A stretch of 18,195 nucleotides of DNA from Gymnopilus junonius (Eukaryota; Basidiomycota; Agaricomycetes; Agaricales; Galerinaceae), in contig JADNYJ010000618.1 of NCBI GenBank assembly GCA_015501075.1, forward strand, positions 1 to 18,195, written 5' to 3'. The notes beneath the pieces were generated by a model, which did not search any database, was not told the DNA's origin, and worked only from the letters and a program-made list of their open reading frames with translations. Numbering within the stretch: the first letter of the stretch is position 1; every line of letters begins with the position of its first letter. The translations under genes and the position numbers were made by a program. This document shows positions 9,701 through 18,195 of this stretch, in pieces.

Positions 9701-12700
9701 TCTTTGATTCAACTGCTAAGGTGACAAGGGTACTGGACCCTATACTGCACGATCTGTTAGATCCTTCAATATTGAGAACAGCAACTGTCTTCAAAGTTCG
9801 TGGGAGAGAACTTACGGGGTTCTTGTATGAACGTGCTTTCGATCAACATATTGTAAATTACCTTTTAGAAACCCTGCTATCCATTGTCACGTTCGGCGGA
9901 CAGGGGTTCGCCAGGGCAGCGCGTACAGCATTAGTCAAGCGCTCGAATCATTCTGGATTTGTACAAAGAGTTTTGAACAGTGAGTGGTAGATAAAATATG
10001 TCTTGCCAGGCAAATTGATCATCATTAGGCAATATAGTCGACGCTGATGCATCGTACTTGGATGTGCTCGTCGAGGTTCTCCTTCGGTTAGATTCCCTTT
10101 GCTGAAGTAGTCAGTGAACTGACTCTCGGTCTAGTTTCGTTCAGTCTGAGCCAAAGCCTTTCTTGACGACTTCAATGCAATCACTCAACACCGCCATTCA
10201 ATCAAATGCTATCGAGTTACTTCAAGTCATAGTTTCGCGAGGGGAGGTAGAACATCTACCTCTTGAAGCCATCGAAGCAATTGTAGTCGGAAAACTATAT
10301 TTTTCTGTCCACACGAATCGGCTAGATCTCCAGAACAAGTGGCTACATCTACTACATTCTGTCATCTCCGTTGCCACTTCTCAGTTGGAAGCGTCCAAAA
10401 AGTCTGCGACTACAGCACACGATGAAAACGGCCCGGAAATCCCAGGTATCCTTGATAAAGGGCCAGATTCTGTTATTCGCTATCCTCTGAACCCTCTGAT
10501 GACCCAAACTCTGGTTGATGGCATCTCTACGCACAGTAATCGTCCTGTCCTTCAACATTGGCTAGATTTCATTCTCATGGCAGTACCCCAATTCCAGCCT
10601 GCCTTACAGGCCGTTGTCACGCCTCTTAATGACTGTCTATGTCGTCAGAGCATATCAGCACTAGGCGATGTTCTGAAGGCAGCCAATCAGACCGATGTAT
10701 ATGCAGAAGATTTTTGCACATCTGTCACCGATGCGGAGTTGGTCATGCTACTGAATGCACTTGAGCGTTTCATTCTATTGAGTCTTGCGTTTACATCAGA
10801 GGTGGATGGCTCCGAAGAGGAAGTACCAGCCACAGAGAAAAGTACTACAGAAGCCAGCGGCTTGCTTGGTTACGTCTCAAACGTGTTCACTTCGGAATCC
10901 AGCTCCTCTAACCAAACGGACCAGTTGACAGTAAGTCATGCCTATATTGTGAGGCCAGGATGTGCTGATATGGGATGTTGTAACCCAGACCCGCTCACCT
11001 GGCTATCGCTCGTTGGACGAAGGTATCCGGGTCTTATACTCAATCTGGGCTTCGCTCGTCTGGAAACCTCTGCATGTTTGGTCTGTGAAAGATGACACTC
11101 TATCCTTGATTTATTCTCGCACAAGGCTCCGCTGTCGTCGAGTGCTTGAACATTTGTTCCGTGTTCAAACCACTGAAGTTTTTGAGTCGTTTGTAGATTG
11201 GTGGAGTCGTGAAACGACAGTGAGTCCTTACGCTAGAAAAGTAGTCATCTGCTGACCTTTCTAGTTATCGACGTCCTCTCCAGATTCAGCCTTTGAACTT
11301 ATGGACGTGCTTGTCCTCACTGCGCAGAATGCGGTCCACATGATCTGCGAAAGTATTACTGCTCGCACACTAGCCATATCAGAAAAAGGCAGGAAGCAAG
11401 CGCTCAATCCGAATTTGTGAGTTGGAATAGAATCACAAAAAGGATTCTAATGAACAAAGATTTTTAGGACGGATGCAACGTTATTCAAATTCCTTGAGCA
11501 ATACCTACGACGTCTTGAAGGACCCCTGGCTGTTCAAGTGTGGGGTCGTTACATTCAACTCGTCAAGGAACTCCTTAGCACCTCAAGAGATTTCAAAGTT
11601 TATCAATTCATGGCTCTCAGGTTAATGTCTCCCGTTTGCAAGTCAATTTAATAAATTCAACCCAGTTTCAGATGTTTAGGTGTGTTGGCAGATAAAGTTA
11701 CACAGACAACAGCCATGGAGGACCGCAGAATACGACGTGAATTGCAGGTGTGTGTTACAAGGTTTCCCAGAGTTTGTTTCTCAACGTCAGAAGGATCATT
11801 ATGGAAGACTCCTGGACATATGTTTGGTTTATGTGGGACGATTTACGGATCAAAGTTCTTGGATGCGAAGAAACACCAAGGAGGCGACCAATACCAGTGG
11901 CCGAGAATCTCCTGCCCTTCGAAATAGTTTGTCTAATCTCAGTTTACTTTCAACATTGCTTATGCTGATTACCCTTCTTTAAAGTAGATTCTAATTCTCG
12001 CCTAGATGAAAAAGTTGAGGCGTCAACAAACCCTGAAAGCAGTAAACTAGCATCTATTGAAATTCTTCCTCAAGTAAATTCTTCGTTCAGGTCACCCTTC
12101 ATATTCTAGTACTCAAGAACATATAGATCACATCTTTCGTCGCAGCGTCTGCTCTGCCAAACCTGCGGAAATTGTTGATGGAAAACGACAAGATTGTAGG
12201 CGCATGCAACAACATCGTTTATTACATTGTCAACCCCGCAATGAGAGGAAAGACTAGGTGCGTCATCGCGAGAGTACTTCGCTTCATGTTGCTCACCTCC
12301 TTTTATAGGCCTATGGATATCGATCCTATCGTGATCCAGATTTTGTTAGAAATGACTAAGTTACCAGTCGCACTCAAGGCTTGGAAATCACCCGTTTTTG
12401 AGCTTTTAAACGACAACAGAGTCTTTAACTGCAGCCCTGGTGACGCGGCTAAATGGTTACCTATTGTGAAAGTTTTGTATGACACCGACAAGACAGCCTT
12501 TTTGGACCTGCTTGGTACGATTGCAGCGAATGATTTGAGTTTGAAATTAATCCTTCCTACCTAGGTAAACTGGTCACTGCTACTTCTGCAAATATTTTCA
12601 CGAATAGGGAATATGAAATGTTGCTGCGCTCACTGAACCTCCGGCGTTTGTCCTATGTACTCTTCGCCGGAGAAAAGAATAACTTCCTTGGACAGTTACC

Positions 12701-13486
12701 AACTATCCAGGAGAAACTCGTTGACATATTTCGCAGCGTCTCGTCGCCCGTGGTACAAAGCGAGGTATTCTTGTGCATTCGCGTTTTGCTATGCCGCCTA
12801 TCGCCACATAATTTAACGAGCTTTTGGCCTGTTATCCTGACTGAAATGGCGAGTATGTAACATTTCTTGATCAATCTTTGATTAATCGTATTCGGACAGT
12901 ACCGTATATTCGAGCAAGTCATGACGAATATCCCTGTTGATGGGTCGGAGGATCTTCAGCTTATCCTTTCAGCTTGTAAATGTTTGGATACCCTGCTTGT
13001 TCTGCAAACAGAGGAATTTCAAATGTAAGGTTTTTTCTGAACTTGCCTTTATTAGCCGCTGATCATCATCAGTCACCAATGGATCTTCATTACGGACACT
13101 GTTGACGCTGTATATAGATCTGACGACTGGATCCCTGAAGCCATAATGGACCGGCTTGCAGAGATCGCTGGTAGTTTGCCTGTAGGAGTAACGTCATCAT
13201 GCACTGTGACAATCCATGCAAGCCTATTTAACCTATTTCTCTCCTCTAGGTCTCGACAGCCTCAGATAACGCTAACCCTCCTGAAAGTCCTGCACTGCAG
13301 CCTGACCGGGTCATGCGAAGACCCCTATTAGCGTCTTTGCGCCAAGTTGAAAGCTTGCGAGATTTGGTGCCCTTCTTCTCCAATGTCAGTATATCATCGT
13401 ACGAGAGTGTCTATGCCAGTGGCGGGAACATTGACTGGCAAGCAGTGGAGAACAGTATCCTTGCCGATATGTTTGATGGACGATAG
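6723..13486 (+). CDS. DOP1: DOP1 (Dopey family) endosome/Golgi traffic protein, complete
   Basis: 28 exons: 6723..6801, 6851..6984, 7035..7181, 7230..7310, 7362..7490, 7547..7697, 7756..8078, 8135..8305, 8358..8465, 8521..8625, 8682..9128, 9182..9491, 9549..9681, 9729..9979, 10029..10086, 10135..10930, 10989..11219, 11265..11416, 11468..11620, 11672..11747, 11791..11941, 12006..12073, 12127..12257, 12309..12514, 12565..12848, 12900..13024, 13073..13187, 13250..13486. This gives 1783 residues, close to other fungal Dop1 proteins. Dop1 works with Mon2 and a flippase (Neo1) in endosome-Golgi and ER membrane traffic. Seen: Dopey N-domain signatures DPKFKKY (36-42), IEKCLNSFDNVHEWAD, KLIVAKRLSQCLNPALP and RDLSLWSSGLFPFFEYA; later SLKSYIRVLDPILHDLLDP, SRTRLRCRRVLEHLFRV, NIVYYIVNPAMRGKTR, RRLSYVLFAGEKN, LCRLSPHNLTSFWPVILTE and the end DMFDGR. 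Two introns (6985-7034, 12849-12899) need GC donors. Junctions near 9129, 11942 and 13182/13188 are less certain. Confidence 0.95.
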
Positions 13487-13691
13487 TAGCATCACTTAGA
13501 TTATTTCCTTCCTACTTTTATCTATTTCCCGTCGTGCTAGTGACATGTAATACGAGATACCCGTTTCCTGGATGGATATATGTGATCAAATGCACTCGCT
13601 CAACGAGGCCCCAAATCATCCAAACTGTGTAAGAATACATAAGCAAAGAAAGTTCAGATAGAATGGGTATTAATAAATTATATCAAGTCGT

Positions 13692-15014
13692 TCAGAAATC
13701 ACCCCAATTGCGGCGGAACTTGTACTGCATACGGGTACTCTGCTTCAGTAAACTCAGACCACAGGAAAGTGACGAAGAAAGGACATTACCTTGTAGGGTA
13801 GATTTTTCCTTTGGTGAAAGTGGGATGAGTTTCAGGATTAATTGAGCATATATATAGCTGAAACAGACCTCATCTTGTCACTAGGCTCCGTAGGTGGCTT
13901 GTAGCCTGCTTCACCGGTCCCCCAATCTCCTTTTCGTGAAGCTTCAGTGCGGGCGTTTTTATACTTCACTTCAGGGACTTGTTTCTCTGGCGGTGCCACC
14001 CGAGTTATAGGTTTCGAGGCAGCTTCTTCAGCTTTTTGTTTGGCGGCAACGGCGGCGTCCTCTTGGGCTTTGAGGACTTCTTCTATTGTAACACCTTGGA
14101 ACTTAGCTTCCCTTTCAGCCTCTTTTCGCTCAATCGCTTCGTGTTGTGAAAAGTGCTCCATATCTTCAGCATGGGTGTAAGATTCGTCCGTTTGCGTTTC
14201 CGGGGTTGAATGGAATTGCTCTGAACGTGCCAATGTCAGGGATGCATAAATATATGAAGTGAAGGCATCAAACCTTCATGATGAAGGAAAAATTCTAGAA
14301 AAAGGTCAGCAAGATGTCTCAAATCCATAGAGAAGGATAAAGAAGAGAAATGCAACGCACCGCTCTCAACGTCGTAATGATGACCCTCGGCTCCAAATTC
14401 ATCAAAGTTGGGTAAACCTGATAAACCAACCTGCTCGAGCTCGTCCGCTGTAATCAAACCGTCACCATTCAGATCAAGGCGCTTGAGGACGGTAGAAACA
14501 ATATGTTCAGCTTTTTCTTGATGTTCAATCTCGTCCTGCGTGCGAGTTTACTTTCATAATGAGCAAAAGTAGGCGAAGACCGGACCTTCGATTTCTTCTG
14601 GGAATAGACGTGGTGAACGCCATATATTGCTTCAACTTCATCCTTGTCCCAAAAGCCGTTCCTATGCGTGAGTGTAACGAGTAGACGCCTTGTGGGATTC
14701 CGGGATATCGTACCTATTCAGATCATGCAGCTGGAAAAAGCTCCGGATATCAAAGGAGTCGCTACGGTGATGCCAACATATGTCAGTTTCTCTGCATTGA
14801 GAGAGAGACGGAGCACTTACATATGGTGCTCCGAGGACATCTAACGTTACAAGTTCAACACAGTTCACTAGAGAAGCAAGTTTCTGCAACGCACATGTCT
14901 TTGGGCGTATTCTTGGATTGTTTCTCCTTTCACTGGTCCAGCATTTTCGTGGCCCCCGTGAGCGAGGCTGCTTTGGACAAGGCCGAGCAAAGACAGGCAA
15001 AGGAGTTTAAGCAT
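13692..15014 (-). CDS. SSP120: Ssp120-like secretory-pathway EF-hand protein
   Basis: Nine exons, complement of 14895..15014, 14821..14840, 14714..14761, 14586..14661, 14361..14535, 14274..14294, 13869..14220, 13790..13808, 13692..13724; 287 residues. Yeast Ssp120 is a soluble EF-hand protein of the early secretory pathway that associates with the cargo receptor Emp47; animal nucleobindin/MCFD2-type proteins are distant relatives. Seen: signal peptide MLKLLCLSLLGLVQSSLA before HGGHE; HMSSEHHIDSFDIRSFFQLH; EF-hand 1 DLNRNGFWDKDE (60-71); EF-hand 2 DLNGDGLITADE (109-120). Both loops keep all calcium ligands. Then come ESEFFLHHEEQFHSTPETQT, a Glu/Lys/Ala-rich helix, and the conserved end LPYKYKFRRNWGDF. 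Exons 2, 6 and 8 are 20, 21 and 19 nt. A second in-frame ATG at 15044 would add ten residues before the signal peptide; the inner ATG gives a better signal sequence. Convergent with DOP1. Confidence 0.92.
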
Positions 15015-15351
15015 TGTCGCTCGTGGCAGAAACGGCAGTTGCATTAACAAGGCAAACGACTTCGCTTAGTCATCAGTTCAGGGCGTTTGCACGACTCAGG
15101 GAAAGCTCCATTTGCCACTTATTACCCTGTCCAATAGACCCTCCGGATATTCGATACAAGAAACATATAAGGTTGAATTATTTCGAGATGCAACTATGAA
15201 ACCTGGAAGAGAGTGTGTGGTGTCCATGAACGAGTGTTGGATACTACTTACTGAAAACATGGATTAGGGTTCTATACTATCTGCAAATTTATACAAGTGA
15301 CCAATTGCCCAAGGAAGTCCAGAAAAGAAAAAAATCTATGAAAATTTTCCA
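15015..15351. other. intergenic: upstream of SSP120-like gene, 3' side of the GH128 gene
   Basis: These 337 bp lie between two minus-strand genes, so they contain the SSP120-like promoter and the 3' UTR of the glucanase gene. CCAAT-type pentamers occur on the plus strand near 15131 and 15301. The extra in-frame ATG at 15044 is within it. No other gene was seen. Confidence 0.45.
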
Positions 15352-16633
15352 CTACGATAGCCAGAAAATACCGGAGAAGCCCATGACCACAGATGTCACA
15401 AAGAGATAGATAGGTATGGCTGAGAATAAGGATCCTCGTGCGCTCATAGCGGAATTGAACGCGACCGGGAACGTAGAAGCAGGGCCGAATGTCGGGTTGT
15501 CCGCGCCATTTACCGTACTGTATGTAGCGGTAGGTCCAGCGGTTACAACTTCGGTATGAACAGTTTTTGCACCAGTGTAGAGTTGGCCCAAGGTATTAAG
15601 TGCACCATCGTCAGTTAGCATATCTAGATAACATTAAAACCTTGAACTTAGAAATTTTATCAAACATACTGTAGGAAATATTGGGGCGTGGCCGCTACAA
15701 AAGGAAATCAGCAAATGTTCCACGTTCGGATGCCAGGTGCGACTCACGAAATAACCAAACCAAGCGTAGCGTTCGATCCAAGACAGAGAATCCATGTACG
15801 TTGTGGTTTGGTTCATGAAATCCAGAACAACTACAGATGAGTTAGCTTAGCTAGTCTGGCACACGGAGGTGAAAAGAAGTCCAACCAGATTCGTTCGTCG
15901 ATGTCTCCGCATATTCAGTTATCCAGATAGGGTATTGCGGAAACTGGCCATGAATGCTCCATATGTAGCCATAGAAAGCCTCAACGCCCGACCCATACCT
16001 GTATGTCGCTTAGTATCAGAGTCTCTGGAAGAAGAAGGGAACATCATTACCAGTGCAAAGGGAGGAAGTCAATGGTGCAGTTGGTGCATGCCTGGAAAAA
16101 GGCTTGCAACCAAGGTACACCTGTGGATGAAGCAGTCACAGCCGGGCCTCCAAGGCGGATCCCCTGGGATTTAAGAGGCTGGATCCATTGCATCCATAAC
16201 TTTGCCGCATCTCCCGGAGCAATATCGGATTCATCAACAAAATCTGGCTCATTGAACGCCTTCCGTACTATGAGGACGACATGATAATTTATCAATAATG
16301 AAAGGACGGTACCAAGATAATGTTGGCTCCTTGAGCCTGGACATCACTCGCAAAACTGTCGATGCCGACGGATCCCCATTGCATTGGAATATAGCTCAGG
16401 TTCGCTGTGGCCAGGTAGTCAGGAGGTAAGCTAGCCCAGTTATAATCCCAAGAGAGAACGCTGTTTGTCTGATTAGCGTTAATTACGTCTCCTGGAACGT
16501 CACCAGCATAACCAATGCCACGTTTTGGATTCTTGGTACGAGCCGACGACAGTGAAATCCACAAAGAAAGGGAAAGGAGAAATGAAGGCGGAGAAACATC
16601 GTAGGGAATGGATGGCAAGGGAGCGATTTGCAT
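15352..16633 (-). CDS. GPI-anchored GH128-type glucanase (Asl1-like glycosyl hydrolase domain)
   Basis: Six exons, complement of 16313..16633, 16051..16259, 15886..15998, 15748..15830, 15670..15694, 15352..15623; 340 residues. GH128 enzymes are fungal beta-1,3-glucanases acting on cell-wall glucan. Seen: a hydrophobic signal segment (about 18-31, FLLSLSLWISLSSA) before KRGIGYAGD; VLSWDYNWASLPP; YIPMQWGS; AFNEPDFVDESD with the probable acid/base Glu111; GIRLGGPAVTAS; CTIDFLPLHWYGSG; and PIWITEYAE with the probable nucleophile Glu205. After ISYNMLTDDGALNTLGQLY there is a Ser/Thr/Ala-rich linker and a C-terminal hydrophobic segment (about 315-340) behind small residues (FNSAMSARGS), which is the layout of a GPI-attachment signal. 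Several N-glycosylation sequons are present. Exon 5 is a 25-nt microexon. A TATA-like box lies 125 bp upstream. The exact N-terminus is less sure because the n-region before the hydrophobic core is long (17 residues). Confidence 0.9.
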
Positions 16634-16757
16634 TACAGCGCAAGTTGTTGTATTTGAGGGGGCCCGTTAGGGATCCATCAATATGGGAGGCACACCTTGC
16701 TTCGAAGTAATGACACTTCGTGAGATGGCTGTCCAGGGCGAACTGTCCATCGAAAGA

Positions 16758-16764
16758 ATTTATA
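16758..16764 (-). promoter_or_regulatory. TATA-like box of the GH128 gene
   Basis: On the minus strand the sequence reads CTATAAATTC, with TATAAAT at 16764-16758, about 125 nt before the start codon at 16633. The distance leaves room for a 5' UTR of about 90 nt. No transcript evidence was available. Confidence 0.4.
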
Positions 16765-17577
16765 GAGTAGCAGACATCGTGCTTGTTTCCGAACTTTTGC
16801 AAAACTCGATGATCACCACCTCTGCCCATCGCTTGGGGATGACCAGGTCAGTCAAGCGTTACTGGAGGGGTGTAACTGATTGCTGCTTCCTTCAGTCAAC
16901 TTTCAAGTGGAGCATTATCATTCTCGTAGGAATGAAGAAACCAGGGTGTCCGAAGGTGTCAATTAGAGATCAGAGACGATTTCCGCTCTATGGACATGAT
17001 CGGCTGGAAGGCTAGGCCCACGATATCCTTGGACAGCTGAGCAATTAGTTGGAAGGATCTATCAAAGCGGAACGAAGCACAGGAGATTGTCCGAGGCACA
17101 TCGAGGAGACATCGGCATGAATGTGATAGGTCGAAAGCATTGCCCCAAGGAAAAGGACCCACGATAAGTCAAAGGCCTGTCCAATATTCTTGCGCGGGGC
17201 CAAGATAGGTCGATCAGGTAATCTAGATGATTGACAGTATGCTGGTCCCTTTGTGAACGGAGGTTTTCACTCGGAAATATGAGTATGCGGACCCGTCTAT
17301 GCAACTAAACCGAGAGTATGTGTACTATGTCGTAAAGGTCGCAGCCTCGCCTACCATACAGCGCCAAACACTTTTGTTGTTCCTGGAGGGTCTACATTAC
17401 ATATAAGTGATCACTTACCAATATGCACAGGTTCATAGTAACACAAGCTCTTGCAAACCATATGCGTCTTGAGTTCACTCGGTGATTTTGCACCGTTTCA
17501 TTCCATCCGGCACCTGTCTCTTATCTGCACTGCTTGGCCCAACTTTGCCGTCTGCCACGTCACAGAATGTTGACTTC

Positions 17578-17599
17578 AGTCTCTCCTAGTCTCTCCTAG
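17578..17599. repeat. 10-bp tandem repeat, 2.2 copies
   Basis: The unit AGTCTCTCCT occurs at 17578-17587 and 17588-17597 and is followed by AG. It is short and in non-coding sequence. Confidence 0.6.
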
Positions 17600-17609
17600 C
17601 CAGACTTCG

Positions 17610-17643
17610 ATATATGTGATGTGCCCTTCGGATCACGATATAT
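17610..17643. repeat. imperfect inverted repeat
   Basis: ATATATGTGAT at 17610-17620 pairs with ATCACGATATAT at 17632-17643 with one bulged base, around an 11-nt spacer. Function unknown. Confidence 0.4.
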
Positions 17644-17930
17644 GAACGTCTCTCCAAGGTCATGATAACTCAAGCCTGCAGAATATGTTACAACTAATTC
17701 TGGTCTGTTCAGGTTTCTTGCGACTTTGGTGGAACGTATCGATGGTAGAATGAGAGGCGGCGTCGCTTCCTTCAAACACGCAGAATGTCTTCCTTTCGCA
17801 TCGCATCACTGGGGCCGCTATATGACTATCAGTGTATAGAAGCGAGTCACATCGGCTCCAATATGTCTCTCCCGAGTCCAGTCAGGACCTTCCCAAAATT
17901 CAACGGAATATTTAGAGTCAGTTCGGTATC

Positions 17931-17950
17931 CAGAATACCAGCGTATTCTG
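17931..17950. repeat. perfect 8-bp stem with 4-nt loop
   Basis: CAGAATAC at 17931-17938 and GTATTCTG at 17943-17950 are exact reverse complements separated by CAGC. There is no following T-run or neighbouring gene that would explain it. Confidence 0.55.
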
Positions 17951-18195
17951 ATTATTGATGGCATTCGTATTATTCCCATGGTCACTAAACAGTAAGGCGT
18001 AATCTCAGGCCTGGGAGTCTTTGGCTAAATTCTTCAGATACCGACTCACAACGAGCAAAGGGTCTACCTCGATGCTTTCCGCCTCCTCATGACAATTTCA
18101 GCAGACTACTTTCCTCCTCTCCGTGAGCACTATGAAGGAAGAAAACTTTGTAAAGTCAAAAATATTGACCTCATTCATAAATAATAAAGAGTGCA

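Larger units (their letters stand above)
16634..18195. other. gene-poor tail, no supported gene
   Basis: No reading frame here, on either strand or after trial splicing, gave a protein I recognise. The first 150 bp should be the promoter and 5' UTR of the glucanase gene. Two overlapping minus-strand open frames (16959-17162 and 17062-17304) look superficially codon-like but lack family motifs. Small repeats and a hairpin occur at 17578-17950. The stretch may be intergenic, the edge of a gene beyond the window, or a decayed sequence; the sequence does not decide. Confidence 0.5.

Noticed and set aside
16500..16829. Minus-strand 109-codon frame overlapping the start of the GH128 gene
   Set aside because: It overlaps the GH128 exon in another frame and lacks known motifs; the KRGIGY...MQWGS frame is the real one.
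17789..17962. Short plus-strand open frame starting MSSFRIASLG
   Set aside because: Under 60 codons, no recognisable motif, and no convincing splice continuation to the window end.

Overview
The window looks like a gene-dense piece of an Agaricomycete (mushroom-type basidiomycete) nuclear genome. The evidence is many very short GT-AG introns (mostly 43-64 nt), exons as short as 3-25 nt, tightly packed eukaryotic housekeeping genes on both strands, and protein sequences of fungal type. The species cannot be named from the sequence. No bacterial operon, CRISPR array, transposon or tRNA was seen. Gene models were built by hand-splicing reading frames against remembered family signatures, and every reported model closes in frame from start to stop.

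Layout, left to right: (1) 1-395 minus, 5' part of a BMT5-like 25S rRNA uridine methyltransferase, cut by the window edge. (2) 619-918 plus, a RAMP4/SERP1/Ysy6 ER membrane protein. (3) 1167-3077 minus, a ten-exon RBBP4/Hat2/Msi1 WD40 histone chaperone. (4) 3466-3888 minus, mitochondrial ATP synthase subunit e. (5) 4120-4636 plus, a GFA/CENP-V-fold zinc protein. (6) 4866-6345 plus, a disordered nuclear protein with a possible INO80 Ies4-like segment. (7) 6723-13486 plus, a complete 28-exon DOP1 (Dopey) membrane-traffic gene of 1783 codons. (8) 13692-15014 minus, an Ssp120-like secretory EF-hand protein built from nine exons. (9) 15352-16633 minus, a GPI-anchored GH128-type glucanase. (10) 16634-18195, about 1.5 kb with no gene I can support.

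The genes look like ordinary syntenic neighbours, not a functional cluster. Several belong to the secretory pathway (RAMP4, DOP1, Ssp120, the GPI glucanase) and two or three to chromatin or ribosome biology, but nothing in the sequence ties them together. Genes 1/2 and 4/5 are divergent pairs sharing intergenic regions of about 225 bp. Genes 2/3 and 7/8 converge with gaps of 248 and 205 bp.

I did not find a previously undescribed system. What deserves a second look is gene structure: probable GC-AG introns in DOP1, an unusually high density of microexons, an initiator codon isolated as a 3-nt coding exon, several stop-free introns whose retention would keep the frame, and one DOP1 junction where a 5-bp tandem duplication mimics or disguises an intron.
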